In this document: positions 54,508-64,000 of the stretch, in pieces | Numbering within the stretch: position 1 is the first letter of the stretch | Layout of the letters: each line of letters opens with the position of its first letter | Assembly: GCF_029931775.1 (NCBI RefSeq) | Contig: NC_079324.1 | Coordinates: 59,713,268 to 59,777,267, forward strand | DNA: 64,000 bases | Origin: Euleptes europaea | Lineage: Eukaryota > Chordata > Lepidosauria > Squamata > Sphaerodactylidae | Direction of reading: 5' to 3' | Translations under genes and position numbers: made by a program | Notes under the pieces: model-generated | Told to the model about the DNA's origin: nothing | The model's database searches: none | Seen by the model: the letters and a program-made list of their open reading frames with translations, nothing else

Positions 54508-54824
54508 GAAGAAGAAGGAGAAAGAGAAGAAGAAGGTTTTTATATGCTGACTTTCTCTAGCATTCAAGTGAGAATCAAACTGGCTTACAATCACTTTCCC
54601 TTCCACTCCCCACAACAGACATCCTGTGAGGTAGGTGAGGCTGAGAGTGTATGACTAGCCCAAGGTCACCTAGCTGGCTTCATGGGTAGGAGTGGAGAAA
54701 CCAACCTGGTTCACCATATTAGCATCTACCGCTCATGTGGAGGAGTGGGGAATCAAACCCGGTTCTCCAGGTCAGACACCACTGCTCCAAACCACTGCTC
54801 TTAACCACTACACCATGCTAGCTG
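54508..54824 (-). repeat. Sauria-type SINE, full-length
   Basis: Long purine tail GAAGAAGAAGGAGAAAGAG, then the complete body and head (CCACTACACCATGCTAGC). Confidence 0.88.
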
Positions 54825-54902
54825 TCAAGAGCCTCTGCTTTGCATGCAGATGATCCCAGTTTCAGTCCCCAGCCCCTCCAGCTTAAAAGGACCAGGCGGT
54901 AG

Positions 54903-55200
54903 GTCCAGCATGGTGTAGTGGTTAAGAATGATGGACTCTAATCTGGAGAACCAGGTTCGATTCCCCACTCCTCCACATGAGCAGCAGACTAATCTGGAGA
55001 ACCAGGTTTGATTCCCCACTCCTACACATGAAGCCATCTGGGTGACCTTGAGCTAGTCACAGTTCTCTTAGAGCTTTCTCAGCCCCACCTACCTCACGTG
55101 TCTGTTGTGGGGAGAGGAAGGGAAGGAGATTGTAAGCTGGTTTGATTCTCCTTTTAAAAAGGCAGAGAAAATAGGTGTTTCAAAACCAACTCTTCTTCTA
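54903..55200 (+). repeat. Sauria-type SINE nested in a tRNA-Ala SINE
   Basis: Full-length. Imperfect target duplication AGGCGGTAGG / AGGCGATGGG at its ends. Confidence 0.87.
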
Positions 55201-55255
55201 GGCGATGGGAAAGACCACTGCCTGACACCCTGGAGATCTGCTGCTGGTCTGAGTA

Positions 55256-55678
55256 GACAAGACTGACCTTTCTCTCCCCCCACCCATTCCTAGACCAAGG
55301 TCGAACAATAAAACCATTAAACTTAAATAAGACCCATCTCTAAAAACACCTCCCTTCGTCTCTTCTCTGCAGCCTCCAGAAAACAAGCAACAAAATAGGT
55401 AGGCTGAGGGTCAGAGTCCTCTAAGAGGAACTGAACCTTTTGTTCTGAAATTGCTCAAGAAGATGTGGACCATTTATTAGAACATGGTCTAATCCATTTT
55501 AGCTTAAGTTGGTATGCATAAGGACAGTGCAAACAGATATTTACCAAGGAGTCAACTGACTGAAGAGGGCAGGGACACAGCCGGTCTGAAAAAGGGATCT
55601 TTAGCAAAACCATTGAAAAAGGGCAATTAAATCTTGAACGCATAAAGATTCTACATAACTTTTGACAATATTGACCTT
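55256..55678 (+). mobile_element. ~393-bp insertion with 15-bp TSD and hammerhead-like core
   Basis: The insert 55271-55663 is flanked by GACAAGACTGACCTT (55256-55270) and GACAATATTGACCTT (55664-55678), 13 of 15 identical. Inside, CTGAAGA (55560-55566), a weak helix II (GGGC with GTCT), GAA (55588-55590), helix III AAAG/CTTT with a GGAT loop (55591-55602) and A17 at 55603 follow hammerhead order. Helix I is poor. Confidence 0.6.
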
Positions 55679-55722
55679 GATAGATCAATTGTCTAATTCA
55701 GTATAAGGCAGCTTCATGTGTG

Positions 55723-56315
55723 ACCAATTGGTGTCATTGTGGGCAGTGTTTCGTAGATATAAGGAACAGAAGGTAGTTCCTCCAGGCCACACTGTTCCTG
55801 TGCTAAGGATCACCGCTTTCCATAGGTTCCAGTGTTGTGTGTCTTTCTAGCCTTCTCTTTTTTCTGCATTGGTCACCACCCTTACAACAGCTTTTAACTA
55901 CATCCCGTTACTGGTTCCAGGCCCCAAATGGAAGAAAAGCCAAGCACAGAACGCCCTGCTTTCTCTCACCTGGGATCCAGATAGGCACATGGGGCAGCCT
56001 CCGGTTGCCAGGTGAGTAAGAAAGAGTTCTGTCTGATGCTTCCAGAAGGGGAGAGCAATTTTAAAATCCTGTCTTGTCTTAGCACATCCTCAGCTGTCCC
56101 CGCTGGGGCCAACACTTAACAAGAAAATTATTTGTAATGATCTGTTAGCAGTTCACATAGCTTGCGTAACTCTACCTCCCTCCTTGAGTTTTGTGTCTGC
56201 TGAGGCAGAGAATCTTTTCCATATGAAGATTGTTCCAACTGACCAAGATTTTTTAAAAAATAAGACAAAATGGCCAGGATGCAAAGAATGATTGTATATG
56301 TATAACAGGTTTGTA
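55723..56315. other. Unassigned sequence
   Basis: No recognised element. Confidence 0.35.
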
Positions 56316-56396
56316 TGATTGTATAACAGGCTTCCTCAGGAGGTGGTAAGTGCTCCTTTTCTGGAGGTTTTTAAGCAGAGGCTAGATGAAAATTCA
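56316..56396 (+). repeat. CR1 coding-end fragment
   Basis: A plus-strand remnant reading LPQEVVSAPFLEVFKQRLDE, the CR1 ORF2 C-terminus. Confidence 0.85.
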
Positions 56397-56400
56397 CAAC

Positions 56401-56625
56401 TACCTCCCCCCCACACCCCCAGTGACCCCTATTCCATGCCCAGAAGATGGCCAAGATGCCCTCCCTCTCATGATCCGCCTAAGGTCACAGAATCAGCATT
56501 GCTGACAGATGGCCATCTAGCCTCTGCTTAAAAAACTCCAGAGAAGGAAAGATCACCACCTCCCGAGGAAGCCTGTTCCACTGAGGAACCACTCTAACTG
56601 TTAGAAAATTCTTCCTAATGTCTGC
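56401..56625 (-). repeat. CR1 3' fragment in inverted orientation
   Basis: Minus-strand CR1 of the 27588 subfamily. It includes the same coding segment (CAGGCTTCCTCGGGAGGTGG) present in the plus-strand fragment next to it. Confidence 0.87.
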
Positions 56626-57390
56626 AGAAAGAGAGATTTCAGCACAGCAAGAACATTCTGGATGAAAACATTAGAATAGATAGAAAAGACTGGGAAGAAG
56701 CCCTGTGCAGAATATATTTTCCCTGAGTTTTGGTTCCTTGCCCTGAGATTTAACTCCTTCCCACGCAGAACCTCAGAAGGAAGTTAAAAACCCTGAAGCT
56801 TGTTCAGGTCAGATTTGGAGACCTGGTGATCTTACCTGGGGCCCAAATGTTTGCAGATTGTGGCAGAGCCGTGCACATCTGGAAAAGCTCGGAATCAATG
56901 CCCAAAGTCCTCCACGCAGGTCACCTGAGAGTCTGTTTTACCTCCAAGCCGCAGCTGTGCAAACGTCTGTTTGCCTGGGCTGCAGCAGACCTTACGCAGA
57001 GCCCATAAAGGACACTGCCTTCTTTATGAGCCGGAGACTCCGGCGATCCCTCGCCAGTCTAATTCGACCTTTCAATAGAAAGCTGACCCAAAAAGTTCCC
57101 TCCCAGCACAAACAGTGGCTTCAGCATCCCCCGAGAAAGGAGAATTCATCTTGACGTGAAGAGAGGAAGCCAACCAAATTTCAGGTCGCCCAGTCCCCAG
57201 CCCTGTCAATCAAAACCTATCCGCTGCTTTTGCAATAACTCTGCAGCGGTGATGAAGCACAACTTCGACAACGCACCTTTTCGCAGGTTGAGCTCCTCTG
57301 TCGAAAAGAAAAACCAGTTAACATACTGGAGGGTGCTGGGACTTCCAGCCGTATTGCTACCCAGCATTTGACCACACCGGAGTCTGACAC
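56626..57390. other. Unassigned non-repetitive sequence
   Basis: Short frames (up to 113 codons at 57206-57547, minus) without recognised domains. Confidence 0.35.
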
Positions 57391-57393
57391 TTA

Positions 57394-57864
57394 CAGTGCA
57401 TTCCTGAGATTTGGCGTGCGTGGACAGCGGGGAGGAGCCGAAACACAAAAAAATGGGGCCTTTTCGCCCCACAGAGAAAAACGAGGCTGCACCTGTTAAA
57501 AAGCAGGCGCAGCCTCGCTCTTCTCTGCGCCGATGTTCACGGGGCAAAAGGGGACAGGAACCTACCTAATGGCAGCTCCTCTCTTAGCCCACTCTGGGAA
57601 TACCTTCCGGGATGCCGGAATACCTCCTGGGACCCCGTCATGGGCCTTTACGCCGGTGGGATGCTAGCAGAAGGTCCCATCAGCATCCTGGGGAAGCGCT
57701 GCCACAGCAGCGACGAGCGACCAGCGTCCAGGCCTTCCCGCCAGCGTTGGGGCTACTAACGCCGGCATAAGTTGCCCAGATGCTGGCACGAGGGGCCCAA
57801 ACACCAGCGCAGTGCCTTCTTGGCCTCCTAAGGGCTTTCGCCCTTCAGGTTCAGGAATGCGCTG
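57394..57864. mobile_element. Harbinger-like MITE (TTA target duplication)
   Basis: TIRs CAGTGCATTCCTGA and TCAGGAATGCGCTG, flanked by TTA on both sides (57391-57393, 57865-57867), as for PIF/Harbinger elements. GC-rich, with an internal hairpin GAGGCTGCACCTG / CAGGCGCAGCCTC at about 57482-57517. No transposase frame. Confidence 0.72.
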
Positions 57865-57900
57865 TTATTTCTTCACTGCAGTAATTATGATATACAATCA

Positions 57901-57957
57901 ATTTTGAGTCCAGTAGCACCTTAAAGACCAACACGTTTTTTGAGATATGAGCTTTTG
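57901..57957 (-). repeat. Hammerhead-like dispersed repeat, 3' part
   Basis: Minus-strand AAAAGCTCATATCTC ... GGTGCTACTGGACTC. Truncated at the second ribozyme-like box by the adjoining SINE. Confidence 0.55.
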
Positions 57958-57959
57958 AA

Positions 57960-58276
57960 AGAAGAAGAAGAGTTAGTTTTTATATGCCGACTTTTCCTAC
58001 CAGTAAAGGAAGAATCAAACCGGCTTGCAATCACCTTCCCTTCCCCTCCCCATAACAGACACCCTGTGAGGTAGGTGGGGCAGAGAGAGCTCTAAGAGAG
58101 CTGTGACTAGCCCAAGGTCAGCCAGCTGGCTTCATGTGGAGGAGTGGGGAAACCAACCTGGTTCACCAGATTAGCATCTGCCGCTCACGCGAAGGAGTGG
58201 GGAATCAAACACGGGTCTCCAGATTAGAGTCCACCGCTCCAAACCACCGCTCTTAACCACTACATCACATTGGCTA
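57960..58276 (-). repeat. Sauria-type SINE, full-length
   Basis: Complete from GAAGAAGAAGAGTTAG to CCACTACATCACATTGGC. Confidence 0.88.
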
Positions 58277-58439
58277 AAAACATTTATTAGCTGCCGTTCT
58301 ACCTCGCGGAACTCAAGGTAGTTTGCATTATAAATTTTAAAAGATTACATATGTAGAGATATATATAGATACACACACACACACACATATATATATAAAC
58401 AACGATTATAAAATTACATAAAATACTGCAATTTAAAAT

Positions 58440-58680
58440 ATGTTCATCAGTGTATTTATCTGATGCATTTTTATCCCACACTTCCTCCAAAGAGTCCACG
58501 GTGGCGTACATATAGCGCTCTGTAGTCCATGTTATCTCCGCATCAACAATCCTGTGAGATAGGTTAGACTAAAAATGTGCGACTGTTCCAAGATAAAGTA
58601 GCTAGTTTCATGGCAGTGTGGAGATTTGAACCCAGATCTTCCAGATCTTAGTCCCACGCTACCCATTATCACACTTGTTC
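58440..58680 (-). repeat. tRNA-derived SINE (ACA-like)
   Basis: Inverted: TTTTTATCCCACACTTCCTC, AATCCTGTGAGATAGGTTAG, GAGATTTGAACCCAGATC (B box). Preceded by an (AC)n/(AT)n tract at about 58365-58397. Confidence 0.65.
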
Positions 58681-59361
58681 AGTGTTGGTGATCCTGAGAT
58701 AATCTGGCGTATTATCAGTACTTAAATAACTTACGATGAACGATAGTAATGAAAAATAAATAAGAAAATAAGAAACATTACTAGCGCGTTCAAAGAGCTT
58801 CAGCTCTGAAAAGTATCAGGCAAGATCCAAAATCTGCACTGGGTTCTTGCTGTCTGTTTGCTGTTCCTGATTCATCACCACACACAGCCTGGGTTTCCGA
58901 CTTCTGTTTTTCTAGCCTACTTAGCTTTGTGACAGGCAAAGGGAAAATATCGCAGCGGGAAGGAAATTCCTCTGCTTGGGCTGCTCAAAGAAAAAACAAG
59001 CGAAACTAGGAGCCCGCCAAAAATGACTTGGATTTTTTTTGCCCTAGTATCTCCCACTCTGCATGAGAGAGGTATTGAATCCAGAGATCCCCCCGCCCCA
59101 AGTCAGCCAAGAATTCGTGCAAGTTTGTAAACTGCCATTTACGCAGTTGCATATGGGAGATCAGAATTGCCTCCTGGCAAGTAGAAAACGAAGCTTTTAC
59201 AAATGAGAAAAAATATGCTTTCCCCCCTCCCTTTTAAACTTTAGGCTGTCAGTATGTTAAAAACAGCATAATAAAACTTGAAGTTTTAAAAAAAAACTGT
59301 TATGGTACTTTTTACCATAGCACCACTAGCAATCAAAGGCCAGTCTTCTGACTGAAAATGG
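58681..59361. other. Unassigned sequence
   Basis: No recognised element. Confidence 0.35.
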
Positions 59362-59484
59362 GTCTAAGGTGGAGATCTTTCATATCACCTGCTATCTGAT
59401 CCTTTAACTAGAGGTGTTGGGTATTGAACCTACGGCCTTGTGCATGCAAAGCAGACACTCTATCACAGAATCATGGCTCCACCC
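59362..59484 (-). repeat. tRNA-Ala-like SINE head half, old
   Basis: GGTATTGAACCTACGGCC and GCATGCAAAGCAGACACTC. Confidence 0.65.
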
Positions 59485-59687
59485 CCTCGTATGAATATTT
59501 GCATACTGTCAGGCATGTCCTATTTCCTGGTAGCAACCCTTGGCAAATCATTTAGTTTGCTTTTGGGGGTGCTTTATGAAAATTATTTTAGGATGCAAGG
59601 ACATCCACATAAATGCATGCGCATGGAATCTTTGAACATTACCAGGTAGTGAACAGGACAGTGATGCACACGTGCATCTGCTGAAAG

Positions 59688-59874
59688 GAAGGGGCTGTGG
59701 CTCAGTGGTAGAGCATCTGCTTGGCATGCAGAAGGTCCCTGGTTTGATCCCCAGCATCTCCAATTAAAAGGACCATGCAGTAAATGTTGTGAAAGACCTC
59801 TGCCTGACACCAGGGAGAGCTGCTGCCAACCAGAGTAGACAGTACTAGGCATTGATGGACAGCTTCATGTGTGA
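59688..59874 (+). repeat. tRNA-Ala-like SINE
   Basis: Head GGGGCTGTGGCTCAGTGG to tail ACAGCTTCATGTGT, with a small deletion in the tail. Confidence 0.88.
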
Positions 59875-60048
59875 AAGGTCTTTTATGCATGGCTGTTTCC
59901 CGTGCTGTCACCCCGACGACTTCAGGTCTTTGTGTTGATTATGCATGCCATTTCCGACCGTCAGAGGTCACCTCGCTCTCCCCCTGTGTTTCCCCACGTT
60001 TTGCCAGAGTTTTCAAATTCGAGATAAAACAGGTCTCTGAAAACACAG

Positions 60049-60178
60049 GGGCTCAGGCGGAGGTCTTTCACATCACCTACTTGCCTGGTCCCTTTGCCTG
60101 GAGATGCTAGAGATTGAACCTGGGACCTTCTGCATGCCAAGGAGATGCTCTACCACTGAGCCACGGCCCCTCTCCATG
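60049..60178 (-). repeat. tRNA-Ala-like SINE head half
   Basis: GGCTCAGGCGGAGGTC to GCCACGGCCCCTC. First of two head halves in tandem. Confidence 0.85.
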
Positions 60179-60318
60179 GCTCTCCAGGGTCTCAGGCTGA
60201 GGTCTTTCACATCACCTACTTGCCTAGTCCCTTTAACTGGAGATGCCGGGGATTGAACCTGGGACCTTCTGCATGCCAAGCAGAGGCTCTGCCACTGAGC
60301 CACGGCCCCTCCCCAAAG
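60179..60318 (-). repeat. tRNA-Ala-like SINE head half, tandem
   Basis: CTCTCCAGGGTCTCAGGC to GCCACGGCCCCTCC. Same breakpoint class as the array at 46.4 kb. Confidence 0.85.
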
Positions 60319-60666
60319 CACAGGCAGGAGGGGGGCATGTGCGAAGAAGGGCTGGTGGTGGGCAGAGGCATGGGGGGGGTCGGCACTTTTTGTCCAGGAC
60401 TCCCCAAAACTTGGAGCCAGCTTGGAACCGGCTCTGCATTTGGGTTTGCTGGTGAACTGCTGTCTTCAAAAAGTCTCTATTGATGTCTGATTCCCACCCA
60501 CCCCCCACAACCCAGTCAGACTGCAAACAGTCCTTTATACATTCAGAAAACTATCCTGGGCTTCCGCACCTACACAGGACCCATTGAGGCCAAAGGACAG
60601 CTACACAACTTCCGAGCAAAAACAAAAACACACAAACGTTATTTCTCCCAAGAGAAGTGGCCTGAA

Positions 60667-61222
60667 TAGGGTTGCCAGGTCCCTCTTTGCCACCGGCGGG
60701 AGGTTTTTGGGGAGGAGCCTGAGGAGGGTGGGGTTTGGGAGGGGAGGGACTTCAATGCCATAGAGTCCAACTGCCAAAGCGTCCATTTTCTCCAGGGGAG
60801 ATCAGTTGTTATAGCAGGAGATGATCTGCTAGTACCTGTAGGTTGAAAGAAAAGATCCAAACAGCACTACAAAGTAATATCAACACAAGATAAATTTATA
60901 AAGGTGCAGGTAAGTGCAAGGAGTGAACATATGTACAAAGATTAAGGGAAACACAATCAGGATTTTTTTAAACAATTAGCATAATTGGACAATTTCTTTT
61001 GTCATATTGCATATCTTGCTGGACTATTTATGCTAATTGTTTAAAAAAATCCTGATTGTGTTTCCCTTAATCTTTGTACATATGTTCACTCCTTGCACTT
61101 ACCTGCATCTTTATAAATTTATCTTGTGTTGATATTACTTTGTAGTGCTGTTTGGATCTTTTCCATAATCTATACAGCACTGAGCCTTCATTCTCTGCAG
61201 TACCTGTAGGTTGGCAACCATA
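60667..61222. mobile_element. hAT-type MITE with exact TSD, interrupted by a palindrome
   Basis: TAGGGTTGCCAGG ... TTGGCAACCATA, with GGCCTGAA exactly at 60659-60666 and 61223-61230. The 353-bp palindromic insertion at 60846-61198 splits it. Confidence 0.9.
60831..61213. mobile_element. 353-bp palindromic insertion with perfect 15-bp TSD
   Basis: Insert 60846-61198 is flanked by AGTACCTGTAGGTTG at 60831-60845 and 61199-61213. Arms 60849-60983 and 61029-61163 are 135 bp each and match at 134 of 135 positions as reverse complements, around a 45-nt centre. A 35-nt unpaired end follows (61164-61198). The TSD length points to retroposition. No coding frame and no polyA. Class unknown: a Penelope-like inverted insertion or self-primed cDNA are possible. 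Confidence 0.85.
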
Positions 61223-61483
61223 GGCCTGAAAGATTGGTACGTGGCTGAAACCTCTGGAAGGGTCCGGAGCTCAGTGGTCAGGTATGCGAAGGCCACTGCA
61301 GAATTGGAGCTTCCAGCTGTGGTAAAACAATTGTGGAGTTTGCCCGATGCAGCAAGTAGGACCAGCATCCTCAAAACATTATAATATTTTTTTAATGTGC
61401 ATGTTGTAACATGAAGATATTCAAGCAGCCTAACTGAAAAGGACTAAAGCTGAAATCTTACTCCCATCAGAGGCAATTCTCTT

Positions 61484-62096
61484 TGGTATTTATTTATTTA
61501 CCTCATTTATACCCCACCTTTCTCCCCAATGGGGACTCAAGGTGGCTTATATCATTTGCCCCTTCTCCATGCTATTCTCACAATAACCCTGTGAGGTAGG
61601 TTAGGCTGAGAGAGTGTGACTGGACCAAAGTCACCCAGAAAGTTTCCATGGCAGAGTGGGGATTCGAACCTGGGTCTCCCAGACATTAGTCATAAGAACA
61701 TAAGGAAGGCCATGCTGGACCAGACCAAGGTCCATCAAGTCCAGCAGTCTGTTCACACAGTGACCAACCAGGTGCCTCTAGGAAGCCCCCAAACAAGGCA
61801 ACTGCAGCAGCACCTCATATAATAGGCCTGCTCCTCTGATCCTGGAGAGGATAGGTATGCATCATGACTAGTATCCATTTTGACTAGTAGCCATGGATAG
61901 CCTTCTCCTCCATGAACATGTCCACTCCCCTCTTAAAGCCTTCCAAGATGGCAGCCATCCCCACATCCTGGGGCAGGGAGTTCCACAATTTAACTATGCG
62001 TTGTGTGAAGAAATACTTCATTTTGTCTGTTTTGAACCTCTCACCCTCCAGCTTCTGGCATTCTAGTCTGGCAGTCTAACCACACTGCAGATAATC
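61484..62096 (-). repeat. tRNA-derived SINE (ACA-like), split by CR1
   Basis: Left part 61484-61689 (TATTTATTTACCTCATTTAT, AACCCTGTGAGGTAGG, GATTCGAACCTGGGTC B box), right part about 62069-62096 (TCTAGTCTGGCAGTCTAACC). CR1 lies between. Confidence 0.72.
61690..62068 (-). repeat. CR1 3' end nested in a SINE
   Basis: CATAAGAACATAAGGAAGGC to TTGAACCTCTCACCCTCC. Short target repeat CATTAGTC / CATTCTAGTC at the edges. Confidence 0.88.
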
Positions 62097-63376
62097 AAGA
62101 CATAGTAAATTCTCTCAGAACGGTGGCAAATATAGCAATTGCCCAGAGCTGGAAGGCACGCTTCTTTCCAACGTTATTTTTTTTTAAAGAGTAGTATGAA
62201 GTATTTCTGAACACTGCACTGAAATCACACACCAAATAGGGTTGTTGAAAAGATGGGCCAAACCAGAAAAACCTATTGCCAAATGGTATTATTCTATTTC
62301 GTTCCTAAATAGCTCTTTGACATATTCAAAAGCTCTCACTTCCCAGCAGTCATTTTGGAAAGATGTTATCTTGGTGTGAGGTATTAATAGCATGCCCTCA
62401 ATCTCAGTAAAACTCTGGGCTGTGGAATAAATAGAAAGTCTGCCGCAAACGTTTCGAGATGGTATCGTCGATGTAATTTTTATGTGTTAAAATGATCTCT
62501 TCATTTACTTTTCCTCCTTCCCTTTTCTTTATAGTTTTATAAAACTAAAAAAAAATAACTGTAATAAAAATGAGTAAAAAGAAAAAGAAAACAGGGGCAA
62601 TGATTTCAAAGCACTTTTCGCCTTGTTAAAGATTCCGTCCGCAAAGATAACTATTACTAGTTGCATTTCGTTTGCCTTTCTGCCTCCCGGCAAGTTCCCT
62701 ACCAGGACGGTTTCTTTGAGCATCAAAAGATTTTTACATCCATATTTTGCCTCCTCGATGCTTCTCTTCACTATAAAGGCAGTTTTTGCAGGTTATTTCC
62801 ATGAAGAGCGTTGCAAAATATACCTTTGGATGGTAGATGTGTGTGTGTGTGTCAGTGACGGGTACAAAGTGTTCCAGAACTGAAAAAATCATTCTAATTT
62901 GCCCTTTACACGCCCACAACGTTCTCCGGAGGGTATATTTTTACATTTTTTCCTTTCCCCTCCTCTCTCATTTTCATATTCTTTTTAATAAACACAAGTT
63001 CACAAGAAGAACCGCCGGATTTTCTTTTGAAGAACTGCCGACTGTTCCCAAAGGCAGGGAAGATCCTTTTTATGACTGACACATCCATAGTCTCGGTCGT
63101 TCCCGTCATTGCTCCAGGGCCTCATGCTGGAGAGCGGCACATGGCCTGTCGTGTCACAACAATCCAGAACATTAAGTGTGCTTCGGTACACACGCTGGAT
63201 GATCAGGCTGCCCACCTTTTTCAATAAAACGGCCAGATCTTTGTGCACCAACAGATGTCCGTAATGAATTCCAGACTTAATTTATTAAAGCATGGATTGC
63301 ACAGAAGGAGACTTCTCTGTTTCCTACTACTACTGTAGCTTTTCTCTGGAATTTGGTCCCAGAGATCAGCAGGCCC
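62097..63376. other. Unassigned non-repetitive block
   Basis: 1.3 kb with no recognised repeats except (TG)n at about 62837-62853. Frames of 60-104 codons on both strands (for example minus 63251-63000) have no known resemblance. It could hold conserved non-coding sequence, since repeats are sparse here. Confidence 0.35.
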
Positions 63377-63490
63377 TAGGGTTGCAAACCTCTGGAGATC
63401 TCCCGCTGTTACAACTGATTTCCAGCAGATAGAGATCAGTTCCCCTGGTGAAAATGGCTGCTTTGACAATTGGACTCTATGGCATTGAAG
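63377..63490. mobile_element. hAT-type MITE fragment (TAGGGTTGCCA family)
   Basis: Left TIR TAGGGTTGCAAACC and body to TCTATGGCATTGAAGGCCC. The right end is missing. Confidence 0.75.
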
Positions 63491-63610
63491 GCCCAAACCA
63501 GCCCAGCAGGCAGTACTAGTAGCTGTCTGTGGCACCAGAATTCAAGAGGTGCCAGCATACTCTGGAAAATCCCCAGGGGAGGACCACAGTACCCTGCCCA
63601 TGAATCTTCA

Positions 63611-63927
63611 GCCAGCGTGGTGTAGTGGTTAAGAGTAGTGGTTTGGAGCAGTAGACTCTGGTCTGGAGAACTGGGTTTGATTCCCCACTTCTCCACATGA
63701 GCGGCAGAGGCTAACCTGGTGAACCAGGTTGGTTTCCCCACTCCGCCACATGAAGCCAGCTGGGTGACCTTGGGCTAGTCACAGCTCTCTTAGAGCTCTC
63801 TCAGCTGCACCTACCTCACAGGGTGTCTGTTGGGGGGAGGGGAAGGGAAAGTGATTGTAAGACGGTTTGATTCTCCCTTAAGTGGCAGAGAAAGTCAGCA
63901 TATAAAAAACAACTCTTCTTCTTCCAC
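63611..63927 (+). repeat. Sauria-type SINE, full-length
   Basis: GCCAGCGTGGTGTAGTGGTT to AACAACTCTTCTTCTTCC. The most complete plus-strand copy in the window. Confidence 0.9.
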
Positions 63928-64000
63928 AGTCAGGCGTGTCCCTTGCAAATGAGCTCAATTTCAGCCCCTGCTTCTTATTCCATTAATTTACAGAGGTGGG

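Larger units (their letters stand above)
54832..55722 (+). repeat. tRNA-Ala-like SINE interrupted twice
   Basis: Segments 54832-54902 (head, B box GTTTCAGTCCCCAGCC), 55201-55270 (GGGAAAGACCACTGCCTGAC) and 55679-55722 (CAGTATAAGGCAGCTTCATG) make one element. It was split first or second by a Sauria SINE (54903-55200) and a 393-bp insertion (55271-55663). Confidence 0.82.

Noticed and set aside
62430-62480. Hammerhead-like boxes on the minus strand (CGACGA ... TCGAAAC)
   Set aside because: The first box does not fit CUGANGA and helices I and III cannot be drawn convincingly.
1-64000. CRISPR array or bacterial-type operon
   Set aside because: No regularly spaced direct repeats with unique spacers. 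Spliced gene structure, SINEs and CR1 show vertebrate nuclear DNA.

Overview
This is a 64 kb stretch of vertebrate nuclear DNA that is mostly non-coding and very rich in interspersed repeats. The repeat set points to a squamate reptile, most likely a lizard such as a gecko. It holds about twenty Sauria-type tRNA SINEs with a BovB-like 3' tail, many SINEs with a tRNA-Ala-like head, 5S-rRNA-derived SINEs, CR1 3' ends, L2/RTE-like LINE ends, and several hAT families with 8-bp target-site duplications (TSDs). The species cannot be fixed from the sequence alone.

One host protein-coding gene is recognised with confidence: RFLNA (refilin A, FAM101A), on the minus strand in three coding exons: 42995-42777, 29914-29805 and 26464-26131. 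The exons join with matching phases into a 220-residue frame with GT/AG splice sites. A splice acceptor lies two bases upstream of the ATG, so at least one untranslated exon should lie further upstream. The best promoter candidate is the strong CpG island at about 46.58-47.56 kb. The 3' UTR runs leftward from 26.13 kb, with a near polyadenylation signal at 25.6 kb and a possible distal one at 18.08 kb. The first 250 bases look like the end of a plus-strand 3' UTR. From human gene order (RFLNA convergent with NCOR2) this could be NCOR2, but only by inference.

Layout: 0-0.25 kb possible 3' UTR end; 0.25-18 kb intergenic repeats; 18-26.1 kb possible RFLNA 3' UTR or downstream DNA; 26.1-43.0 kb RFLNA coding exons and two introns (3.3 and 12.9 kb); 43.0-46.6 kb upstream intron with nested SINEs; 46.6-47.6 kb CpG island; 47.6-64 kb upstream intergenic DNA with nested elements.

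The most unusual content is in the repeats. A sequence at 51140-51191 satisfies the hammerhead-ribozyme consensus, inside a ~390-bp insertion within a hAT MITE. Weaker hammerhead-like cores occur in two other ~400-bp insertions and in a dispersed repeat family, suggesting a Penelope-like or similar ribozyme-bearing retroposon group. A 353-bp insertion at 60.85-61.20 kb is an almost perfect palindrome (two 135-bp arms, one mismatch) with a 15-bp TSD. A ~600-bp CR1-tailed segment starting 35 bp inside RFLNA intron 1 recurs in inverted orientation 25 kb away, with a 51-bp internal micro-inversion.
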